This document shows, piece by piece, positions 25,940 to 35,289 of a stretch of 64,000 bases of DNA. Source of the DNA: Cohnella terricola (GTDB lineage: Bacteria > Bacillota > Bacilli > Paenibacillales > Paenibacillaceae); the NCBI RefSeq assembly GCF_007786475.1, contig NZ_VNJJ01000008.1:161675-225674 (forward strand), in the 5' to 3' direction. Positions within the stretch are counted from its first letter, which is position 1. Every line of letters begins with the position of its first letter. Both the position numbers and the translations under genes were made by a program. Below the pieces are notes generated by a model. The model was not told the DNA's origin, made no database searches, and saw only the letters and a program-made list of their open reading frames with translations.

Positions 25940-26557
25940 ATGGGCAATCAACCTATGGCTAGGCAAACGATCTGGCTCATGTGGGAAAATGCGATCGGAA
26001 GGATCATAGGCATGACGAGCGAATATACGTTAGAAGCCGGGATGTGCAAGGTGCTGGTCAAGAAGCATTCCGGGGACGACATCGTATGCGAGGACGGAAC
26101 CCGGATTCGTAAAGGGGACCGCGTCGGCGAGTTGCATCTGAATAACCGGATGGTGTTGGAGCTGACTCGTCAAGCTGGCCCGAACCGGGCCGCGCTTCGG
26201 ACGGCTCGTCTTGCCCGCGATTCCCTTCAGAGGATTTCGGAAGAATGGGAGAAACGGCCGGAGATGGCCGAGATGAAAGCATTGGTGGGGGTAACCCTGC
26301 TTCATCGGGGGCTGACCCATGGACTTGGCTTCGAGCAGATGCGCCTTCCGTCGAGAAGGTTCGAGTGGTTGTGTTCCTTCTACTTAAAATTGCTGCTTAG
26401 ATTTATGCATCCCGACGGCTTGGAACGGATCGGGCGGAACAAGGAAAAGCTGACTCCGCTTTTGCTCGTCTGCTCGCGCGACAACTTAAGAAACCGATTC
26501 ATCTTTAGAAAACCTTCAGAAAGTTCTCGGGATGTTCCTTATTCTTCTTGTTTATGA
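25940..26557 (+). CDS. YkoP-like protein
   Basis: About 205 residues. The segment H-S-G-D-D-I-V-C-E-D-G-T-R-I-R-K-G-D-R-V-G-E-L-H-L-N-N resembles the YkoP domain, which elsewhere is often fused to polysaccharide deacetylases. Biochemical role unknown. The start is uncertain: ATG 25940 has GGTGGG nearby, and the frame is open upstream to 25862. It precedes the PAP2 gene by 33 bp and probably belongs to the same transcript. The C-terminal tail is Ser/Arg-rich. Confidence 0.65.
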   Translation: MGNQPMARQTIWLMWENAIGRIIGMTSEYTLEAGMCKVLVKKHSGDDIVCEDGTRIRKGDRVGELHLNNRMVLELTRQAGPNRAALRTARLARDSLQRISEEWEKRPEMAEMKALVGVTLLHRGLTHGLGFEQMRLPSRRFEWLCSFYLKLLLRFMHPDGLERIGRNKEKLTPLLLVCSRDNLRNRFIFRKPSESSRDVPYSSCL

Positions 26558-26590
26558 TGTGTTCATCAACCAATCAAGGAGTGTGGAACC

Positions 26591-27283
26591 ATGATGAACA
26601 TAGACGAAATGGCGGCAACCGAAACGTCCAAAAGCAGTCGTTACGAAGTCTACAAGCCGTTGCTAGGTCTGCTGGCCGTTCCGGTAATCAACCTCATATA
26701 CGTGCTGCAGAATCGGCCGTGGGGCAACGTCTATTCGCTAGTCACGGAGGTCGATCGCAATCTGCCCTTCCTACCTGAATTCGCAGTGCCGTACATGCTT
26801 TGGTACCCGTTTTTGTTTCTTGTTTTTTTTCTGATCTTGCGCAAAGATAAACGCGAGTATTACCAAACATTGATTGCCATGTGTTGCGGAATTCTTCTAT
26901 CTAATTTGGTTTATCTGGTTTTTCAAACGATGGTACCCAGGCCCGAGGTTCCTTCGACCGGTTTTTTCAACGGACTTGTAAATTATCTATACAGCCATGA
27001 CGAGCCGTACAACTGCTTTCCGAGCGTTCATGTACTCACCAGCACGCTTATGGTTTTGGGTTCCCGCTCGCTCGGTTGGAAGCTGAGAATCCCGATCGTG
27101 TTGTTCGCGTCGAGCATTATCGCATCTACGCTCTTTATTAAGCAACACGTCATCGCGGACTTGCTTGCGGCGATGCTGCTGGCGAAATTCGTGTTCTGGG
27201 CTGCGGACAAACTGATAGCCGCGAATGACGCAAGACTGGCCGGAAAAGCGATGGAGGCCCGTTATGCGAATCATGAGCGATGA
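26591..27283 (+). CDS. PAP2-superfamily membrane phosphatase
   Basis: A 230-residue membrane protein with about six transmembrane segments. PAP2 motifs: C-F-P-S-V-H-V (about 139-145, His donor) and the later K-Q-H-V-I-A-D-L with the nucleophilic His and partner Asp (about 180-187). Such enzymes dephosphorylate lipid phosphates such as undecaprenyl pyrophosphate or phosphatidic acid. GGAGTG precedes two adjacent ATGs. It overlaps the following methyltransferase gene by 20 bases, suggesting coupled expression in a membrane-lipid operon. Confidence 0.86.
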   Translation: MMNIDEMAATETSKSSRYEVYKPLLGLLAVPVINLIYVLQNRPWGNVYSLVTEVDRNLPFLPEFAVPYMLWYPFLFLVFFLILRKDKREYYQTLIAMCCGILLSNLVYLVFQTMVPRPEVPSTGFFNGLVNYLYSHDEPYNCFPSVHVLTSTLMVLGSRSLGWKLRIPIVLFASSIIASTLFIKQHVIADLLAAMLLAKFVFWAADKLIAANDARLAGKAMEARYANHER

Positions 27284-27935
27284 AGCCCGAATGTTCCTTC
27301 GCAAGTTCGTCCGCCGGCCGAAACAGATCGGCAGCGCAGTGCCGAGCTCGCGATTTCTCGCGGAGAGCATGAGCGCCCCGATTCCGTGGCATTCCGTTCG
27401 CGCGATCGCCGAGCTAGGGGCCGGAACGGGTGCCGTTACCCGGGAAATAACGCGCCGCGCGTTGCCCGGGACGAAAATTTATTTATTCGAAAAAGACTCG
27501 AAAATGCGCAAGCAGCTAATGCTGAATCACCCTGGCTGCAAAGTAGCGGCGAATGCCGCTAACATGGCCGCGATTCTCGAGCAGCATGGCGAACCCGGGT
27601 TAGATTGCATCGTAAGCTGCCTCCCGTTCTATAACTTCCCCCAAACGGTACGCGACGCCATTATGGATCAAGTGCGGATGTCGCTGAAACCCGGCGGCCT
27701 ATTCATCGCCTTCCAATATTCCCTTCAGATGAAGAAGCGACTTTCGTGCATGTTCAAGATCGAAAGGATCAAATTCGTTCCATTAAACTTTCCTCCCGCT
27801 TTCGTCTACGTGTGCCGGAAAGAGGCGGAACGGGGCAAAGGGCTCCATTGCTCCAATTTATCATGGAACAATAGGAGGTCCCGGTTTAGAATGGGAAGGA
27901 GAAGAAAACCGGATAGGGAGCGAGATCGCCAATGA
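27264..27935 (+). CDS. Class I SAM-dependent methyltransferase, phospholipid N-methyltransferase-like
   Basis: A 223-residue enzyme. The opening F-V-R-R-P-K-Q-I-G-S-A-V-P-S-S-R is characteristic of PmtA-like and rRNA-dimethylase-like proteins, and the SAM motif is E-L-G-A-G-T-G (about 47-53). A phospholipid substrate fits its place after a PAP2 phosphatase, but is inferred. GGAGG lies six bases before ATG 27264. The C-terminus is strongly basic. The stop overlaps the response-regulator start (ATGA). Confidence 0.78.
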   Translation: MRIMSDEARMFLRKFVRRPKQIGSAVPSSRFLAESMSAPIPWHSVRAIAELGAGTGAVTREITRRALPGTKIYLFEKDSKMRKQLMLNHPGCKVAANAANMAAILEQHGEPGLDCIVSCLPFYNFPQTVRDAIMDQVRMSLKPGGLFIAFQYSLQMKKRLSCMFKIERIKFVPLNFPPAFVYVCRKEAERGKGLHCSNLSWNNRRSRFRMGRRRKPDRERDRQ

Positions 27936-28621
27936 ACAAGCCAACCGTCTTGATCGTCGACGACGATTCCGAGATCCGCGACGTCATTCACGTCTATCTT
28001 CGCAACGACGGGTTTCGCGTTCTCGAAGCGGACAACGGTTACGCGGCTTTGGAATTGCTGCGGACCGAGCGCGTGCAGCTCGTCGTGCTGGACGTCATGA
28101 TGCCGGACATGAACGGAATTCAAGCCTGCATGAAAATCCGTGAAATATCCGACGTGCCGATTATTATGCTATCCGCCAAACAAGAAGAGATCGATAAAAT
28201 CACGGGGCTGTCGACGGGAGCGGACGATTACGTGGCTAAGCCTTTCAGCCCGCTGGAATTGATGGCGCGTGTGAAAGCCCAGCTCCGTAGGTTCGGTTCG
28301 ACCGCCAAAGAGGATAACGAGTCCGTCATTTATGTGAACGATTTGACTGTCGATATTGCTAAGCATCGAGTCACGGTGAAGGAGAAGGAAGTCGCGCTCA
28401 CGCCTCTGGAATTCGCAATTCTCGAACTGCTGGCCCGCCATAAGGGGCAAGTCTTTCATGCAGACCAAATTTACGAGAAGGTGTGGAAGGAGCCGAGCGG
28501 TTATTCGGAAAACACGGTGATGGTCCATATCCGCAACATTCGTGAAAAAATCGAGGATCATCCCCGTGAGCCCCGTTATATCAAGACGGTATGGGGGGTT
28601 GGCTACAAAATTGAAAAGTGA
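27932..28621 (+). CDS. OmpR/PhoB-family response regulator
   Basis: A 229-residue regulator with a receiver domain (phospho-acceptor Asp54 in V-V-L-D-V-M-M-P-D; Lys103 in K-P-F) and a winged-helix DNA-binding domain ending V-W-G-V-G-Y-K-I. The ATG overlaps the methyltransferase stop, and the kinase gene overlaps its 3' end, so it forms one translational unit with the lipid genes. The signal is unknown; envelope or lipid state is a reasonable guess. Confidence 0.92.
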   Translation: MNKPTVLIVDDDSEIRDVIHVYLRNDGFRVLEADNGYAALELLRTERVQLVVLDVMMPDMNGIQACMKIREISDVPIIMLSAKQEEIDKITGLSTGADDYVAKPFSPLELMARVKAQLRRFGSTAKEDNESVIYVNDLTVDIAKHRVTVKEKEVALTPLEFAILELLARHKGQVFHADQIYEKVWKEPSGYSENTVMVHIRNIREKIEDHPREPRYIKTVWGVGYKIEK

Positions 28622-29672
28622 GCTGCTCGCGGTCGTATCCGGACGCAAAAGCATTCGGTTCCAAATGATCTGGACGTTCGTCGCCAGTTTTCTGACGAGC
28701 TCCGTCGCGTCCATCTTAATTCCCAGGGGCTTTATTTTTGAAATTCCGATATCGGTCATCGCGTTCGTCGCGACTTTCGGGTTGTCTTTTGCCGCTTATA
28801 CCCGCCATACGATCAAATATATGCAGAAAATAACCGAAGGCTTAACGGCCATATCAGAAGGGCAACTGAATTATCGGTTGCCTTCTGTCCGTTCGGACGA
28901 GCTCGGGACGATCGCCCGGCATATCAACGCCATGGCCGAGAAGCTGGAAAGCTCTATCGAGAAGGAACGACAGGCGGAGAAGTTGAAAATGGAGCTGATC
29001 ACGGGCGTTTCCCACGATCTGAGAACACCGCTTACAAGCATTATCGGTTACTTGGAACTGCTTAAGGAGAAAGCGTACAGAGACGACGAGGAAGTCGAAC
29101 GTTTTATAGCGAACACGCATCATAAAGCCCGCCAGTTGAAGTCTCTGATCGACGAGTTGTTCGAGTATACGAGATTGTCGCAAGGCGAAGCGAAGCTAGA
29201 GACGGAGACGGTCGATCTGCGAGCCATGCTGAACCAGATGTTATCCGAACTGGAGCCTCTAGCCAATGATCAACTGATTGAGCTTGATTCGGAGCTGCCG
29301 GACGCCCCGCTATTTATGACCATCGATCCCGAGAAAACAAGGAGAGCGGTGGACAACTTGCTCATGAACGCTTTGAAGCATTCGGTCAAACCCGGGACGG
29401 TTCGGGTATCGCTTGTTTCCGATGACGGCCGGGTATCGATCGTGGTGGAGAACGAGGGAGAACCGATCTCGAAGGAACAGGAAGCGCGTTTGTTCGACCG
29501 GTTTTACAAGGCGGACGAATCCAGAACGAATAAAGACCCGCAAGCAGGCACGGGTCTTGGTCTGGCGATCACTCGGGGCATCGCTGAGCTTCACGGTGGA
29601 CAGGCGACGCTTCGGCATTCGGAAGGACGATTCAGCTTCGCATTCGTAGTGCCCCATGAAGCCGCCAAATAA
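28599..29672 (+). CDS. Sensor histidine kinase
   Basis: About 357 residues. Two transmembrane segments with almost no extracytoplasmic loop (about 25-62), HAMP, HisKA with G-V-S-H-D-L-R-T-P-L-T-S, and HATPase with N-L-L-M-N-A-L-K-H and G-T-G-L-G-L-A-I. The short loop suggests intramembrane sensing, as in bacitracin-type sensors. TTG 28599 follows a G-rich site inside the regulator gene; TTG 28611 is an alternative. The last 41 bases overlap the convergent CPBP gene. Confidence 0.9.
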   Translation: MATKLKSELLAVVSGRKSIRFQMIWTFVASFLTSSVASILIPRGFIFEIPISVIAFVATFGLSFAAYTRHTIKYMQKITEGLTAISEGQLNYRLPSVRSDELGTIARHINAMAEKLESSIEKERQAEKLKMELITGVSHDLRTPLTSIIGYLELLKEKAYRDDEEVERFIANTHHKARQLKSLIDELFEYTRLSQGEAKLETETVDLRAMLNQMLSELEPLANDQLIELDSELPDAPLFMTIDPEKTRRAVDNLLMNALKHSVKPGTVRVSLVSDDGRVSIVVENEGEPISKEQEARLFDRFYKADESRTNKDPQAGTGLGLAITRGIAELHGGQATLRHSEGRFSFAFVVPHEAAK

Positions 29673-31320
29673 TGATACCGACGATTCCCGGCAATATAAA
29701 GCTGAATACGCCGCCGGCGAAGTCGCCGGGAAGACCGTCGAACATCATCTGAATGCCCATCAGGATCGCATCGAGCGTGACGTGGGCGAAGATGACGGTC
29801 ATGATGCCGAAGCGCAGCATAAACCAGCCGAACAGGAAGGACATCAGCACGAGCTCGATCAGCCGGGTGTATACCGGATAAACCGCGTAGCCGACATGGC
29901 CTAACGCCCACATTAGGCCCGGAGGGACGATCGCAAATGTCGTCAATACGATAGCCGTCCGCCCGGACGGTTCCTTCCCGGTGATTTTACGGGCGATACC
30001 GACGAACCATTTGCGGAATAACCCGATGCCGAACAACCGGCTTTGCAGTTCCTCCGATATGCCCGCGCACCAGGCCAGCAGAGGCAGCAATAACGGAAAA
30101 CTCATGTTGTACATCGACTGCGTCGCGTCTGAAGCGGAGAAAGAACCTAACGATTTCTCCAGCGCGAGTAAAATCAACGATTGCGCGCCAAGCAAAATAA
30201 AGGCGAGGAAATATCCTTCCCTCATGCTCCTCAGAACCGCGGCTCCGTACCCGGCCTCTTTCCAGCGCGGCCAAAGCGCACGCCCCATGGATTTCCACAA
30301 TCCGTCGCCGCCTACCGCGGAGAAGTAAGTCAGAAGAGCCATCGCGGCGTAAGTAACCAGACTGACGACTAGATTGACGTTGTCCCCGATGTTGACTCCC
30401 GAGTCCCATGTTCCCGCCCGAAGTCCCGGAATCATGTTAAAAGTCAAACCGGCGTACAAAACGAAAAACGCGACCGACAGGAATATCCCTCGCCGGAAAG
30501 AAGTGTGGCCGCTATGAGTGCCCGCGTAAATGATGGCGAGGATGAACAGGATGATCTGCGGCAGAATAAACCCGAATACGGAAAGATTAGCCGCCCATCG
30601 TTCTTGGGTTTTCATATACCCCATAAAATCGGCAGGCAGGTTCACCCCGTAAGTGACCGCCCCTCCTTGCCACGTTGGAAAAGAAGAAGAAGCCTTATCA
30701 AGCGAGGCGGGGAGGAGGACGCGAAGTCGCAGCTCGGCTTCTCCGACCGACTCCTGGCGGGAAGCATATTCGAATCCTTTGGCGGACGTTATACCTGTCC
30801 ACTCCCATTGCTTCGTATCGATTCCCCGCGTGGCCGCATACTCTAGGGCAAGTTTCGCCAGCTCTTCGGAGTTGCCTGATGGGCCAGCGGTTGCCGTGCT
30901 GGACGCGGCGATGTGCTGCCATGCGACAAGCTTTCCATTCTCCATATTCAGGGAGAGCGCCAATGCGCCCTTAATCCCTCGTATAAACAACTCGACGACA
31001 TATACATCGGTCGGCGCCGCCTCGGACCACTTTTTATCGTAATCATTCGTCAGTTCGTATTTCGCGAAATAACCGGTCGTTTTGCTGTCCGAGATATGGG
31101 TGACCGTCGTTTTGTCGATGTCCTCGGCCCGGATTCCGAATTTCTCCGCGACTGTCGCGATCGCCGTATTTTCCGCTTCCGATCGGGTCATGACATGCTG
31201 CACGTTGGCCGTGAACAGTTGTCCCGTTACGGGAAAAACTTGAATGATGAGAAAGAAGACGAGTCCGAGCGCTGCGGTCCAAATCCAACGTTTATCCAAC
31301 GGGGTCGTTATATCGTTCAA
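29632..31320 (-). CDS. CPBP-family intramembrane metalloprotease (Abi/CAAX-like)
   Basis: A 562-residue protein: a long N-terminal extracytoplasmic region of about 200 residues after one transmembrane segment, then many membrane segments. CPBP motifs lie near the C-terminus: E-E-L-Q-S-R (motif 1), G-L-M-W-A-L-G-H (motif 2 His) and A-H-V-T-L-D-A (motif 3). Family members cleave or bind membrane proteins; the substrate here is unknown. TTG 31320 is favoured by AAGGAGAG nine bases upstream. It overlaps the kinase gene tail to tail. Confidence 0.82.
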   Translation of the reverse strand: MNDITTPLDKRWIWTAALGLVFFLIIQVFPVTGQLFTANVQHVMTRSEAENTAIATVAEKFGIRAEDIDKTTVTHISDSKTTGYFAKYELTNDYDKKWSEAAPTDVYVVELFIRGIKGALALSLNMENGKLVAWQHIAASSTATAGPSGNSEELAKLALEYAATRGIDTKQWEWTGITSAKGFEYASRQESVGEAELRLRVLLPASLDKASSSFPTWQGGAVTYGVNLPADFMGYMKTQERWAANLSVFGFILPQIILFILAIIYAGTHSGHTSFRRGIFLSVAFFVLYAGLTFNMIPGLRAGTWDSGVNIGDNVNLVVSLVTYAAMALLTYFSAVGGDGLWKSMGRALWPRWKEAGYGAAVLRSMREGYFLAFILLGAQSLILLALEKSLGSFSASDATQSMYNMSFPLLLPLLAWCAGISEELQSRLFGIGLFRKWFVGIARKITGKEPSGRTAIVLTTFAIVPPGLMWALGHVGYAVYPVYTRLIELVLMSFLFGWFMLRFGIMTVIFAHVTLDAILMGIQMMFDGLPGDFAGGVFSFILPGIVGIIIWRLHGALRMRS

Positions 31321-31581
31321 ATAACATCTCTCCTTAGGCATTAAAAGCTCAGGTAAACGCATACAGTGGGTTCGCACGTTGGCTGCTTCAAATTTTCATT
31401 AAGTATCTCGCATTTTCGGCGAAAATGAAAGCAAAACAGACGATAATGACTGTAAACAGGGCAATGTTGGCGAAAGCCGTTCGTAAAATCGGCCAAACGG
31501 TCCGGTTTGCTTTCTTTCTGGTGTTGTCCGCCCATAACGGAAAGACTATAATGCGATGGTACGTCTTTTATTTGATGATGT

Positions 31582-31739
31582 CAGCCGAATTTCTTAGCGA
31601 AGAAAATGGGGGAACCAACGATCGCCTTGTACAAGTACAATTGTATTCGGTGATCCCGGGGTGAATTCCAATTGCCGTAAATGGCGATGGATAGGGCGGC
31701 CTGTTCGAGCCCGAATCCGACAGCTAACCTCGTAGGCTG
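31582..31739 (+). ncRNA. Cyclic di-AMP riboswitch (ydaO/yuaA) controlling ktr operon
   Basis: Conserved blocks in order: CAGCCGAATTTCTTAGCGA, GGGGGAACC, CCGGGGTGAATTCC, then CCGACAGCTAACCTCGTAGG. CAGCC (31582) and GGCTG (31735) form the closing helix. This class binds c-di-AMP and normally switches genes off. A terminator follows 32 bases downstream, before a potassium transporter gene, a textbook arrangement. Confidence 0.95.
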
Positions 31740-31771
31740 CTTGCGAACAGGACTTCGTGTGCGAAAATCGG

Positions 31772-31797
31772 GCACTGGGGTTCCAGTGCTTTTTTTG
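31772..31797 (+). terminator. Riboswitch expression-platform terminator
   Basis: GCACTGG-GGTT-CCAGTGC is followed by TTTTTTT. It lies between aptamer and ktrB start, giving transcription attenuation when c-di-AMP is bound. Confidence 0.9.
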
Positions 31798-31841
31798 TTG
31801 CATAAATTCGGTATAGCGAAAACGGGTTCGAGGTGGTTTAA

Positions 31842-33185
31842 GTGTTCAGCAAAGCGATCCGATGGTTCGGCGCATCCCCGCCAAGAATATTATTGCTTGG
31901 TTTCTCGTTTATCATTTTTGTCGGGGCCCTGTTGTTGGAATTGCCTATAGCTTCAACCAACGGGGAATCGACGCCATTCATCGATGCTTTGTTTACTTCG
32001 ACCTCGGCGACTTGCGTGACAGGGCTTACGGTGTTCGATACGGGCTCCTATTATTCCGTATTCGGACACTGGGTGATTTTGCTGCTCGTTCAAACCGGAG
32101 GCATCGGCTTCATGACGATGGCGACGTTGTTCGCGCTCATCTTAAGAAGAAGAATCTCGCTTAGAGAAAGGCTGATTTTGCAGGAGTCGCTGAATCAAGG
32201 CAGCATCGAGGGTCTGGTCAGGCTCGTGCGCAAAGTCATTTTCTATGCTTTAGCGATCGAAACGGTCGGCGCTTTACTGTACACGGTCAGATTCATGATC
32301 GATATGCCGTTCGGCCGCGCGGTGTACCAGGGCGTCTTTCATTCGATATCGATTTTTAACAACGCGGGCTTCGATCTGTCGGGAGATGCCGCCAGCTTCG
32401 CCAAATACTCCACGGATTTATATCTCAATATCGTATCGATGGGCCTGATTATATTCGGTGGTTTCGGTTTTATCGTATTGGCTGACTTGTTCGAAATCAA
32501 AAGCAAAAAGAAATTATCGCTTCACACGAAAGTCGTGCTTAGCGTTTCGGCCGCTCTGATTCTCGTAGGCGCGATCGTCATCTTTATTTTCGAGTTCACC
32601 AATACCCGTTCGATCGGAGACTCCGGTTTCGGACATAAACTGCTCGTATCGTTCTTTCAATCGGTAACGTCCAGATCCGGGGGCGTCTCTACGGTGGATA
32701 TCGCCGAACTCCGTCAAGCGACCCAGTTTTTCTTGATCATTCTGATGTTTATCGGAGCTTCCCCGGGCTCTACGGGCGGAGGGATCAAGACGACGACGTT
32801 CGCCGTTCTGGTCGGCGCGGTGCTGGCCATGATCCGGGGCAAAGAAGACGTCGTGTTGTTTCGGTTGCGGCTGGCCCAAGAACGCGTCTATAAGGCCGTA
32901 ACGGTTACGCTGTTCTGTATCGGACTCGTCATGCTGGGCACGATGATACTCGCCACGACGGAGAATGCGGCCTTCTTGAAAATATTGTTCGAAGTAACCT
33001 CTGCTTTCGGAACGGTCGGATTGTCCATGGGACTTACGGAGAATTTAACCTCAGCGGGAAAACTGACGATTATTTTCATGATGTTCGTCGGCCGATTGGG
33101 TCCGTTGACGTTAACTTATGCATTGGGGCCTAAAGCGGGTCGCCCGCTCTATCGCCATGCGGAAGGCAAAATCATTATCGGATGA
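31842..33185 (+). CDS. ktrB: KtrB-type potassium transporter subunit, copy 1
   Basis: A 447-residue membrane protein with the four pore-loop repeats of the Trk/Ktr/HKT superfamily: T-S-A-T-C-V-T-G-L, F-N-N-A-G-F-D, S-R-S-G-G-V-S-T-V-D and F-G-T-V-G-L-S. It forms a dimeric, Na-dependent K uptake channel gated by a KtrA ring. The GTG start has GAGGTGG five bases upstream. It opens the riboswitch-controlled operon and is followed by a second, closely similar KtrB gene 14 bp downstream. Confidence 0.93.
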   Translation: MFSKAIRWFGASPPRILLLGFSFIIFVGALLLELPIASTNGESTPFIDALFTSTSATCVTGLTVFDTGSYYSVFGHWVILLLVQTGGIGFMTMATLFALILRRRISLRERLILQESLNQGSIEGLVRLVRKVIFYALAIETVGALLYTVRFMIDMPFGRAVYQGVFHSISIFNNAGFDLSGDAASFAKYSTDLYLNIVSMGLIIFGGFGFIVLADLFEIKSKKKLSLHTKVVLSVSAALILVGAIVIFIFEFTNTRSIGDSGFGHKLLVSFFQSVTSRSGGVSTVDIAELRQATQFFLIILMFIGASPGSTGGGIKTTTFAVLVGAVLAMIRGKEDVVLFRLRLAQERVYKAVTVTLFCIGLVMLGTMILATTENAAFLKILFEVTSAFGTVGLSMGLTENLTSAGKLTIIFMMFVGRLGPLTLTYALGPKAGRPLYRHAEGKIIIG

Positions 33186-33199
33186 TGGAGTGAACGCCG

Positions 33200-34546
33200 A
33201 TGCTTCGTAAATGGGGCCGATCGATTGTCGCATCTCCGCCGCGGATTCTCGTGCTGGGCTTTGCCGCGATTATTTTGTCCGGAGCGGGTTTGTTGATGCT
33301 GCCGTTTTCCCACGTTCAGGAGGAGACTCCCCGATTTATCGATACGTTGTTCACGGCGACCTCGGCTACATGCGTAACCGGACTGGTCGTGGTCGATACC
33401 GGCACGTACTGGACGACGGCGGGACAACTGATCATTATAGCGATGATCCAGATCGGCGGGCTCGGGTTCATGACGATGGCCACGTTGTTCGCGCTTATGC
33501 TAAAGCGGCGGATTTCTTTACGAGAAAGATTGGTCCTGCAGGAAGCTTTTAATCAAACCAGCATCGAAGGCATTATCAGGTTGGTACGCAAGGTAGTCGT
33601 TTATGCGTTATCGATCGAGCTTGCGGGGGCGATCCTGTTCTCGATCCGCTTCATGTTCGATATGCCCGCGGGCAAAGCGATATACAAGGGCGTTTTCCAT
33701 GCCGTCTCGTTTTTTAACAATGCGGGTTTTGACACCATGGGGAATTACCGCAGCTTGACCGACTACGTTGGGGATCCGCTTGTCAATATCGTGACGATGC
33801 TGTTAATCATATTAGGCGGTCTCGGGTTCGTCGTTCTTTCCGATCTGGTCGAGATCCGCAAGCCGGGCCGTAAGCTGTCGCTTCATTCGAAAGTCGTGCT
33901 CAGCATGTCCGGTTTCTTGATTTTATTCGGAGCCGTTATCATTTTCATATTCGAATACACGAATACGAACACGTTCGCTTCTCTGCCGTTCGGTGAAAAG
34001 GTGCTCGCGGCGTTCACGCAGTCCGTGTCGCCGAGAACCGCCGGAGTTAACTCGGTCGATCTGGCGGGACTTAGGCAATCGACGCAATTTTTTATCGTCA
34101 TTTTGATGTTTATCGGGGCGTCTCCGGGTTCGACGGGCGGAGGAATCAAAACGACGACGTTCACAGCTCTGATCGGAGCTATGATCGCCATGATCCGCGG
34201 CAAGGAAGACGTCGTTCTTTTCAGATACAGACTCGCTCAGGAACGGGTGTACAAAGCGTTGACGATTACGTTATTCGCTTTCGGTCTAGTCATGATCGCT
34301 TCGATGATTTTATCGACAACGGAGGATCACCGTTTCCTGATGATTCTGTTCGAAGTGACGTCGGCTTTCGGAACGGTCGGGCTATCGATCGGGTTAACCG
34401 CTAAGCTAACGCTCGCCGGCAAAATCATCATTATTCTGATGATGTTTATCGGACGGCTCGGTCCGCTGACATTGTCATATGCGCTAGGTCCAAGAAAAGG
34501 ACGGGTGCTGTATCGCCATGCTGAAGGTAAAATCATAATCGGGTAG
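33200..34546 (+). CDS. KtrB-type potassium transporter subunit, copy 2
   Basis: A 448-residue paralogue of the preceding gene, similar over its full length with identical pore loops 1, 2 and 4. Pore loop 3 differs: S-P-R-T-A-G-V-N-S-V-D here versus S-R-S-G-G-V-S-T-V-D in copy 1, which may alter ion selectivity or affinity. Both end in Y-R-H-A-E-G-K-I-I-I-G. The arrangement indicates tandem duplication. One KtrA gene follows 13 bp later and may serve both. Confidence 0.93.
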   Translation: MLRKWGRSIVASPPRILVLGFAAIILSGAGLLMLPFSHVQEETPRFIDTLFTATSATCVTGLVVVDTGTYWTTAGQLIIIAMIQIGGLGFMTMATLFALMLKRRISLRERLVLQEAFNQTSIEGIIRLVRKVVVYALSIELAGAILFSIRFMFDMPAGKAIYKGVFHAVSFFNNAGFDTMGNYRSLTDYVGDPLVNIVTMLLIILGGLGFVVLSDLVEIRKPGRKLSLHSKVVLSMSGFLILFGAVIIFIFEYTNTNTFASLPFGEKVLAAFTQSVSPRTAGVNSVDLAGLRQSTQFFIVILMFIGASPGSTGGGIKTTTFTALIGAMIAMIRGKEDVVLFRYRLAQERVYKALTITLFAFGLVMIASMILSTTEDHRFLMILFEVTSAFGTVGLSIGLTAKLTLAGKIIIILMMFIGRLGPLTLSYALGPRKGRVLYRHAEGKIIIG

Positions 34547-34559
34547 AGGACGGAGAAAG

Positions 34560-35225
34560 ATGAAATTCAATCAATTCGTGATCATCGGGCTTGGCAGGTT
34601 CGGTTCCAGCTTGGGCCGGGAATTAATCAATCTGGGATACGAGGTGCTTGGCGTCGACCGGGACGAAGAGAAGGTGCAGGAGCTTTCGAACATACTGACC
34701 CATGCGGTCGTGGCCGACGCGACGGAGGAAGAGGTGCTGAGATCCGTCGGAGCGCGCAACTTCGATTGCGGCGTCGTCGCGATCGGCGACGATATCCAAG
34801 CCAGCATACTGGCGACGATCCTGCTGAAGGAGCTTGGCGTTAAAAAAGTCGTCGCGAAGGCGGTATCCGATCTGCACGGACGGGTGCTCGAGAGGATGGG
34901 CGTCGATCGGATCATCTATCCGGAGCGGGATATGGGCGTGCGCGTCGCGCATCAGCTCGTGTCTCCGAACCTGCTCGATTATATCGAACTGTCCAAAAAT
35001 TATACGATCGCGGAGCTCGCGGTTCCGAATTGCTGGTCGGGGAAATCGCTCGAAGACGTAAATCCGCGCGGGAGATTCGGCTGCAGCATCGTGGCGATCA
35101 ATAAGCCGAAGGGCATGATTATCGCGCCGATGGCCGAAGACGTGCTTGCCCAAGACGACGTGATGGTCGTTATCGGTACGAATGATCAGATCGAGCAATT
35201 TCAGCAATCGATTACCGGGGCATGA
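34560..35225 (+). CDS. ktrA: KtrA/TrkA-type regulatory subunit of potassium uptake
   Basis: A 221-residue cytoplasmic protein. The RCK_N domain has the Rossmann motif G-L-G-R-F-G-S-S-L-G (about 9-18) binding ATP/ADP or NAD(H), with an acidic D-R-D-E at the end of strand 2. The RCK_C domain (about 135-221) is the site where c-di-AMP binds in KtrA family members. It probably assembles as an octameric ring gating the KtrB dimers encoded upstream, so c-di-AMP may act at both RNA and protein level. Confidence 0.93.
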   Translation: MKFNQFVIIGLGRFGSSLGRELINLGYEVLGVDRDEEKVQELSNILTHAVVADATEEEVLRSVGARNFDCGVVAIGDDIQASILATILLKELGVKKVVAKAVSDLHGRVLERMGVDRIIYPERDMGVRVAHQLVSPNLLDYIELSKNYTIAELAVPNCWSGKSLEDVNPRGRFGCSIVAINKPKGMIIAPMAEDVLAQDDVMVVIGTNDQIEQFQQSITGA

Positions 35226-35289
35226 ATGAAAACGAACCCGTTCGCTCAGGATAATATAGGAAGACGAGCGTACTGGGGAGGAATGGAAG

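Noticed and set aside
25791..26009. 72-codon frame with ATG at 25890 and GGGAGG upstream
   Set aside because: It is out of frame with the YkoP-like protein, ends early and has no recognisable sequence; the ribosome-site match is probably fortuitous, though it leaves the real start of the YkoP-like gene uncertain.
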